Assembly: GCA_900552395.1 (NCBI GenBank)
Contig: URZJ01000077.1
Location: 1 to 7,719, forward strand
Direction: 5' to 3'
DNA length: 7,719 bases
From: an uncultured Collinsella sp.
GTDB taxonomy: Bacteria; Actinomycetota; Coriobacteriia; Coriobacteriales; Coriobacteriaceae
Below are positions 1-6,600 of this stretch, piece after piece (position 1 is the first letter of the stretch; each line of letters opens with the position of its first letter). The notes below the pieces were generated by a model. It saw only the letters and a list, made by a program, of their open reading frames with translations. It was not told the DNA's origin and did not search any database. The position numbers and the translations under genes were made by a program.

Positions 1-393
1 CACGGCATCGCGGGACTTTCCGCAGGTCTCGACTTTATCGAGGCGCAAGGCGGGGTCGAGGCGATTGCGGCGCATGAGCGAGCACTGGCGGATCGCTTTC
101 TCGCTGGCGTGCGCGAAATCCCGGAGATCAAGCTCTACGGCGCCTTTGACCAGCCGTCGCGCTCGGCGATCGTCTCACTCAACGTGGGTGATATCGACTC
201 TGCCGAGATCTCGGACGCGCTCATGCAGGGGTGGGGGATTGCGACGCGCCCCGGCGCCCATTGCGCTCCGCTCATGCACCGCGCGCTCGGGACCGAACGC
301 CAGGGTGTCGTTCGCTTCTCGTTTGGGTATTTCAACACGGACGAGGAAGTCGACACCGCGATTGACGCTTTGCGCGATTTAAGCAGCGATTAG
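1..393 (+). CDS. Aminotransferase class V-fold / cysteine desulfurase-like PLP enzyme, C-terminal part (5' truncated)
   Basis: The frame is open from the first base and ends at TAG 391-393, giving the last 130 residues of a protein whose family is usually about 380 residues. The segment RPGAHCAPLMHR at 247-282 is the active-site loop of the NifS/SufS fold, with the candidate persulfide-carrying Cys encoded at 262-264. The following VRFSFGYFNT (310-339) carries the Arg (313-315) that in SufS-type enzymes binds the substrate carboxylate, and it ends in the typical YFNTxEEVD helix start. The PLP-binding Lys lies upstream of the window. The wording of these motifs (HCAPL, LGT, VRFSFGYFNT) resembles the subgroup annotated as class V aminotransferase / cysteine desulfurase family protein rather than classical IscS or SufS. 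The expected role is cytoplasmic removal of sulfur from cysteine for Fe-S clusters or other thio-cofactors; the exact substrate cannot be read here. A second in-frame TAG follows at 412-414. Confidence 0.88.
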   Translation, partial: HGIAGLSAGLDFIEAQGGVEAIAAHERALADRFLAGVREIPEIKLYGAFDQPSRSAIVSLNVGDIDSAEISDALMQGWGIATRPGAHCAPLMHRALGTERQGVVRFSFGYFNTDEEVDTAIDALRDLSSD

Positions 394-430
394 ACCAACC
401 TTCTGCGCCCTTAGATAAACCGTTTGCGCT

Positions 431-515
431 ACCTTCCCGCATTGTCGCTTATACAGGGTAATGTGAAATGATGGCCCACTCTGGGACTCTGTATCTTTGC
501 GAATTGCGGGAAGGT
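431..515 (+). promoter_or_regulatory. Leader hairpin that can sequester the ribosome-binding site
   Basis: ACCTTCCCGCA (431-441) is the perfect reverse complement of TGCGGGAAGGT (505-515), an 11-bp stem with six G-C pairs. Inside it, further pairing is possible: CGC 446-448 with GCG 499-501, ATACAG 451-456 with CTGTAT 489-494, and CCCA 475-478 with TGGG 482-485. The result is a nested, long-armed hairpin. The right arm contains the whole Shine-Dalgarno-like GGGAAGG (508-514) of the gene starting at 520, so folding would hide the ribosome-binding site. No T-tract follows the right arm, so it does not look like an intrinsic terminator. Whether the left arm is transcribed depends on an unmapped start site. 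The pairing is seen directly; the regulatory role is inferred. Confidence 0.5.
508..514 (+). promoter_or_regulatory. Ribosome-binding site of the giant ORF
   Basis: GGGAAGG lies five bases before ATG 520-522 and is a good purine-rich Shine-Dalgarno. It fixes the start: upstream in the same frame there is a TGA at 469-471 and no ATG, GTG or TTG between that stop and 520. It lies within the right arm of the leader hairpin. Confidence 0.75.
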
Positions 516-519
516 TCCT

Positions 520-621
520 ATGAACAGGATCACTGCTGCCCTCTATAGGTTTTTGGTTGTCTATCTTTCGATCGCGATGGTCGTGACCTCGATACCGCTT
601 GCGCCCCGCGCGGCTTATGCC
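520..621 (+). other. Sec signal peptide
   Basis: Residues 1-34 have a short n-region with two Arg (positions 3 and 10), a hydrophobic core from about residue 11 to 28 (FLVVYLSIAMVV and following), and a c-region ending in the signal peptidase I motif A-Y-A before Asp-Asp. The likely cut is after Ala34. No lipobox Cys follows, so it is not a lipoprotein signal, and no twin Arg is present. This places the rest of the protein outside the membrane. Confidence 0.88.
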
Positions 622-3600
622 GATGACGCCGGGGCGGTCGCTGTCGAGAGCGAGGCCCAAGAGACCGACTCGGGCTCCGATACCGACGCGGTTGATGAAT
701 CATCACCTTCGGACGAAAGCGCTTCATCCACGTCTTCCGACCAAACGAGTAATACGCAGGACGACTCATCCAACGCGGCATCCGACGCCCCCGGGACGAG
801 CCTGGCGCAGGACCTCACAAGTGCTGCGACTGATTCCGATGCTGCAAAGAGCTCGCCTGCAACGTCAGAGTCCTCGTCCGATGACAGCGAGGTCAATCCC
901 CTCGTGTATGAGGACCCAACGGTCTATGAGTATGCCAAGCTTATGCCGAACGGCTATGTGTATCCGTGCGATGCAAGCGGAAGCGTTACGGTAGAGATTG
1001 ATGGAAACGACCCGTATGGGAGCTCTGTCGACGGTAAATTAGTAACCAATCTGATCGTTGATTACGGAGCGGATGGGGTCCCTGGATATATTTGTGAGTA
1101 TTCCTCCAATCTGCGTTCGGTGCGTTTTGAGAACAGCTTTATTTCTTCAATTGGACTACACGCCTTTTCTGGGTGCTCCAATCTCGCCGATATCAGCTTT
1201 TCCGGTATGACCATTGGAAGTATCGGAACAGAGGCTTTTGCTGGATGCGGATCGCTTACGAGCCTAAATATTGACGACGCCGCTACCATCGGCACGATGG
1301 GCGATGCCGCGTTTGCCTGGAGCGGGCTGCGGTCTACGGGGCTCGACAAGGTCGTTGGCCTTAGTTCGATTCCTGAGAACGCTTATAATGCCTGCAGCGC
1401 TCTGACCGATACCGGTCTGGGCGGGAACACATCCATCACGTCAATCGGCGTTAATGCGTTCAAAAACTGCTCCCGCCTTGCGACGACCGGACTTGAGAGC
1501 AATACGACGATCAAGACGCTCCGCGAAGGCTGCTTCTGCGGGACCAATATGAGCGGCGGGCTGACGCTGCCCCTTTTTTCCAAAATCGAGGAACTGCCGA
1601 GCCGTGCGTTCTATGGCTCTAAGCTCGAAACCGTGTACCTTGGGTGCGACCATGTTGTGCTCATTAATTCCACCACGTTTCCCAAGCAATACATGACTGT
1701 CATGGTCCCTGCCAAGATGGTTTCGCAATACGAAAGCGGCCACCCTAAAGAGGTTTGGGAGAGCTGCAATGGTAGCCTGCCCGTCCCCGTGGGTAAGGTA
1801 CTCCAAAAGATAAAGATTTCGCGCGATCCCGACAAGATGGCCTATCAGCAGGGGGAAAAGATCTCCCTCGAGGGCATGAGTGCCACGTTTCAATATCCTC
1901 ATTCGACGATGGATAGCGACTACGAAGCCCTCATAAAGGAAGAACTCGGCGAGTACCTTACGGCGACTCCCTGCGACGGCGACGTCTTCGATGGCTCGAT
2001 GGACGGAGAACCCATACAGCTGGTGTATGACGATGGCTACACGCGCCTTGTCGCGTACAGCAAGGGCAACCTGCAGCAGGCGGCCTACGAGTATGCCAAG
2101 CTCATGCCCAACTACTATCTGTATCCGTGCGACGCAAACGGAAATCTTACGGTAGAAATCGATGAAAACAACCCGCGCGAGAACTCTGTCGATGGTCGAA
2201 TGGTAACGAATTTGATTGTCGATTACGGGGTTGATGAAGTCGACGCACAGCTCTGCGCCGACTCTTCCAATCTGCGCTCGGTGCGCTTTGAGAACAGTTC
2301 CATTTCCAAAATCGGATTGCACGCCTTCTATAACTGCCCGAATCTCACCAATATCAGCCTTTCCGGTATGACCATCGGCACCATCGGAAAAGAGGCGTTC
2401 TATGGCTGCGAGTCGCTTGCGAGCCTGAACATCAGCGAGACAACTACCATTGTCTCGATGGGCTATGCCGCGTTTGCCGACAGTGGGCTGGTGTCCACGG
2501 GGCTCGACAAGGTTGTCGGCCTCACATCGATTCCCGACAGAGCCTACGAAGGCTGCAAGGCTCTGACCGATACCGGCCTGGACAAGAATACCTCCATTAC
2601 ATCGATTGGCGTTTGCGCGTTCAGGTTCTGCTCGAACCTTGCTACCACAGGGCTCGAGAGCAACACAACGGTCCAAACGCTTGGCCACACCTGCTTCTAC
2701 GGCACCGACTTGAGCGGCGGGCTGACGCTGCCATATAACTCCAAGATCGAGGAGTTGCCGGAAAAGGCGTTTGGCAGCACCAATCTCGAGACCGTGTTCT
2801 TTGGGTGCAACCATGCGGTGCTCATTAACACCGACACGTTCCCCAAATACAACATGACCGTCATGGTTCCCGCCAAGATGATTCCGAAGTATGCTAACGG
2901 GCATCCCAAAGCTGTTTGGGAGAGGTGCAACGGCTGCCTGCCCGTCCCCGTGGGCAAGGTGCTCGAGGACGTTGAGATCTCATGCGACCCCAACAACATG
3001 ACCTATGAGACGGGGGAGACCATTTCGCTCGAGGGCATGAGCGTTGAGCTCGATTACCCGCATACGGTATCGATTTGGGACTACGAGGCCCTCATACAGG
3101 AAGAGCTCGGCGAGTACCTTACGGCCACCCCCTGCGACGGCGACGTCTTCGATGAGTCGATGGACGGACAGCCCGTAAAGCTCGTGTATGACGACGGCTA
3201 TTCGCATTTTGAATCCCAGACCAAGGGCACGCTACAGCTCAAGAAGCCTGAGCCGACGTCGTTCCAGATCTCCTATGCCCAAACGATCGATAAAGGCGAA
3301 CGCAAGCTGATGGACGGCGTTGAACTGTCCGATGTTTCCGGCGCGACGACGATTGATGCGGGCGACGAGGTCACGCTCGATGCTGGTGCTCTAGGAATGC
3401 TCAACGACAACATCACGTTTAAGGGCTGGTATGATACCGAGTCCGGCAAGTACATCTCCAAGGAAGCGGCTTGCACGTTTACGCCAGATAAGGACCTGTC
3501 CCTGGAGGCTCGCTTTAAGCTCAAGGACTATGCGGTGCATGTCAACGATGCGCAGGCGACCGATTCGTCACAGGACTTTGCGCACCTGAGTGTTACCGCC

Positions 3601-6600
3601 CAAAACTGCTATCGCAATGCCGGCGAGACGGTTGAGGTTTCCGCCGTCACGGATAACGCCCTGTTCCTGGGCTGGTATCTGGGCGAGGGCGATGATGCGT
3701 ACGCCGCGAGCGATCAGCTCGACTTTACCTATACGGTGGACAAGGCGGACGCGATTGTGTCCGAGGACAAGACTGACGCTAGGATCGAGATCACGCCGCG
3801 CTACTGCGCTCCCCAGGCAAGCGTTGTGCTGAGTGTGGACGGGGTCGATGAGAACGGGCAGCCGCTCGGGCAGTTCCTTTCCACCGGTCTGTACGGCATC
3901 GGGTCGCGCGTAACGGTCGTGGCGGTGCCAATGCCTGGCTATGTGTTTGACTACGCGACCGATGCCCTCGGCAACGTTGTCTTTACCGGGGACGATGGTC
4001 CGTCCTACACGTTTGTGCTCGAGGGGGATGTGCAGTACACCGCGCATTTCCGCGAGGAGACTGACCCCGACGAGTCACTCGCGGCGCTGAAGGCCGCGCT
4101 CATCGCCGCAATTACGGCTGCGGCCGTTCTCGCTACCATGTATGGCTTGGGCGAGATCGTCGACCCCATCGCGGCCGACGCGGTGATCGAGATCGGTATG
4201 GCCGACAATATTGAGGATGTTGCCGCTGTGGGCACCAAGGTGCTCAAGGAGATTAAGGACATCATCGACGACCACAAGAAACCCAAGCCTCATGGCGACC
4301 ATAAGATCGAAATAATTACCACCGCGCAGCCCGAGGTGGGCGGCGTCGTTACCGGAGGCGGTATCCACTATGAGGGGACGGTCGCCACGCTCGAGGCTGT
4401 CGCAAATCCCGGCTATCGCTTCGTATGTTGGAAAGAGAACGGCGTCGAGGTCTCGACATCTCCTCTCAAGACGATGACGATCACGGACCTGACGCCCGAG
4501 GTTGTAAAGATGACGGCCGTTTTCGAGAAAAAAGTCGAGATTACGGCAGCTGCCGAAGCCGATGGCATTCAGGCCGATTTTTCGACAGGCTGCACCGCAA
4601 GCCCCGTAAAGCAGAGCATTACGCGTGGCGATCAGGCTATGGTCACTGCGAGCGAGGGTCCTGACTATGCCTTTGTGGGATGGTTTGAGGACGGCATCGA
4701 GGTTTCGCCCGAGCGTACGTATATCTTCAAGGCCGAGGTCGACCGCCATCTGGTTGCACGCTTCCGCAAGGCGGATAAGACCATCCTGGTGAATACCGAT
4801 CCCTTCGACAGCGCCGAGGTGCTGTGCGATGGTGTGCCGGTCGTGGATGGCAAGGTTCGCGCGAAGGATGGGGACATTCTCACGTTTACGATGCGGCCTA
4901 AGGTGCGCCCCGACAATCCAGAGAAAACGTACCGGTTTGTAGAGTGGCGAGAAACCGATGCGCAGGGTATCACGATTGCCAACAAGCAGGAAGTTTGCGA
5001 ATACCGCGTTAACGGGAATGCCCGGATCGAGGCTGTAATGGACGGCAGGGATGCGCATACCGTGCGTGCCGAGGCCGACCCGCTCGAGGGCGGTACCGTT
5101 ACGCTGAAGCGCGGCGAGACTGCCGGCATGGTACTCGAGGTTCCCGAAGGCGAGCGCGTGACCGCGGAGGCCACCCCATCCGAGGGCTATATCTTTGACG
5201 GTTGGTATCTGAGCAACGGCGGCTCGGATGCCACCTCGACGCTGGTTTCGAGCGAGCGCTCCTATACCTTTGAGCCCATTACCGACTGCGTGATCCAGGC
5301 AAAGTTTACGCGTGCCTGCAAGGTGGACGTTGTCGTTGAGCCGGCCGCGGCCATGGCGGGCAAATATTTGGTGCACGGCGAGGGCTACTGCATGAAGGGC
5401 GAGCCTGCCACGCTGAGCATTGAGCTCACGGCCGAGGCGAGCAAACAATTTACCTTTAAGGGCTGGTACGACGCCAAGACGGACCTGCTTTTGGGCACCG
5501 ACCCCAGCTACCTTGAGTTCTATCCCGAGGACGTGGAATGCACGGTGCGTGCGGTGTTTGAGGAAAACACGTATACCGTGACGGCGAAGGCAAAAAAGAC
5601 CTTTGTGGAGCGCGGTGCCGTTGAGATCGAGGGCCACCCGGGGGCATCTTCGGTTACCTGCGGATATGGCGACACGGTGATGCTCAAGGCAAAGGCCAAC
5701 GACGGCTATCGTTTTGACCATTGGAAGGACGGCTCCGGTAAGGAGTACGACTCTGCCGAGCTGGTCGTTAAGGTCACCAAGAGCGATACCTATACCGCGA
5801 TCTTTACCGACTCAAAGCCCGAGGTTATGGTCACGGCCGATTCGTGGCTCGGCGGTACCGTTACGTGCAATGGGGCCGTGGTGAAGCCTATGACCGATAC
5901 GTTCAAATTAGGGGAGACCCTTCATCTGATGGCCAAGGCCCATCCTGGCTTTTTGTTCTGGGGTTGGTACGTCAATGGGCACCTGAAGAGCCTTAAGCAC
6001 GAGACCTCGTTGGTTGCCAAAGCTCGTGGCAAAACCGGGCACTGCGTTATTACCGCAGCCTTTGTGCCTATCGATACCGTCTGCGTGCCCCTCGCCGATC
6101 CTGCGGAGGGTGGCACCGTCAAGGCGAGCCGAATTCTTGCCGACCGCGGCGCGGAGGTTGCCCTGAAGGCGACGCCCAATCCCGGTTACGTCTTTACTGG
6201 TTGGTATACGGCCGACGGCACGTTTGAGTCTGCCGATGCGGAGTTCACCTGCCACCAGGAGCGCAGCCATGTGCACGTCGCTCGCTTTATGGCAAAAAGC
6301 TATGAAGTCGACGCCACGGCGGTAGTCGATTCCGGCACCGGTTCGCTGGTCGAATCGAGCGTCGCCGGCTGGGCCGAGGGCACGGGTACCGTTGAGGCGG
6401 GGCATGCCGCCACGCTGACCGCGCATGCGCTTTCGGGCTATGCGTTTGAGTATTGGGCCGATGCTTCGGGCGCCGTGGTAAGCCGTGACAGTACCTATCA
6501 CGTGATGCCAACGTCCGACACGACGCTCCAGGCCGTGTTCTCGGCAAAGCAATATACGGTGGACGTCTCCTGCGAAGAGAGCATGGGCACGGTCGAGGGC

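Larger units (their letters stand above)
394..519 (+). promoter_or_regulatory. Intergenic leader of the giant surface-protein gene
   Basis: These 126 bases separate the PLP enzyme from the giant ORF and should hold the 3' end of the first transcript and the promoter or leader of the second. No hairpin followed by a T-run is visible, so no intrinsic terminator is called. No convincing promoter pair stands out; the best by eye is TTGTCG (442-447), 16 bases, then TGAAAT (464-469), which is weak. The stretch is dominated by the inverted repeat listed separately. A short ORF opens at 468 and overlaps the start of the downstream gene. Confidence 0.5.
925..2085 (+). repeat. Tandem module copy 1 (LRR plus Ig-like, 387 codons)
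   Basis: Copy 1 begins at YEYAKLMPN (925) and ends just before the same motif recurs at 2086. It contains an N-terminal capping segment (925-1107), BspA-type LRRs (1108-1680), a VPAK-type capping segment with a Trp (1681-1797) and an Ig-like domain (1810-2073). It aligns with copy 2 at a constant offset of 1,161 nt from end to end with no net insertion or deletion. In the first 63 residues 43 are identical by eye count. Codon choice is less G/C-rich here than in copy 2 over the segment counted (53 versus 62 G+C in 120 bases, from 1081 and 2242). Confidence 0.9.
2086..3246 (+). repeat. Tandem module copy 2 (LRR plus Ig-like, 387 codons)
   Basis: Copy 2 repeats the whole architecture of copy 1 in the same register. 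The most similar stretch encodes EELGEYLTATPCDGDVFD onward (3103-3204), where 30 of 34 residues match copy 1 and most synonymous positions match too; the N-terminal cap and parts of the LRRs have diverged more. Ten of the eleven Cys of copy 1 are at the identical offset here, and copy 2 adds Cys codons at 2614, 2935 and 2983. The duplication is therefore intragenic, in-frame and followed by uneven divergence. Confidence 0.9.

Noticed and set aside
442..469. Promoter TTGTCG, 16-base spacer, TGAAAT
   Set aside because: Both hexamers are weak matches and the pair is no better than chance in this length. It was not listed as a feature, though if real it would leave the left arm of the hairpin untranscribed.
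431..519. Intrinsic terminator for the PLP-enzyme gene
   Set aside because: The stem is strong, but no T-run follows the right arm and the inner loop is long, so it does not fit an intrinsic terminator.
599..994. 131-codon plus-strand frame in the linker region
   Set aside because: It is a +1-shifted, Arg/Pro/Thr-rich reading of the acidic Ser/Asp linker and has no Shine-Dalgarno. The signal-peptide frame explains the region.
1570..1579. C4T6 homopolymer tract as a phase-variation site
   Set aside because: The tract is short, and the equivalent position in copy 2 has no such run. The frame is intact.
1441..2904. 487-codon open frame on the minus strand across both LRR copies
   Set aside because: It lies fully antisense to the giant gene, its translation has no recognisable motif and repeats because the sense repeats do, and no ribosome-binding site supports it. 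It is a shadow of GC-biased codons.
1..3246. Functional link between the PLP enzyme and the surface protein as one operon or system
   Set aside because: The genes are co-directional, but a 126-base gap with its own leader separates them and no shared pathway is evident. Adjacency alone is not enough.
4075..5721. 548-codon open frame on the minus strand under the B-repeats
   Set aside because: It is antisense to clear B-repeat coding sequence. The translation is rich in His, Arg, Gly and Leu, as expected from reverse-reading such codons, and shows no domain.
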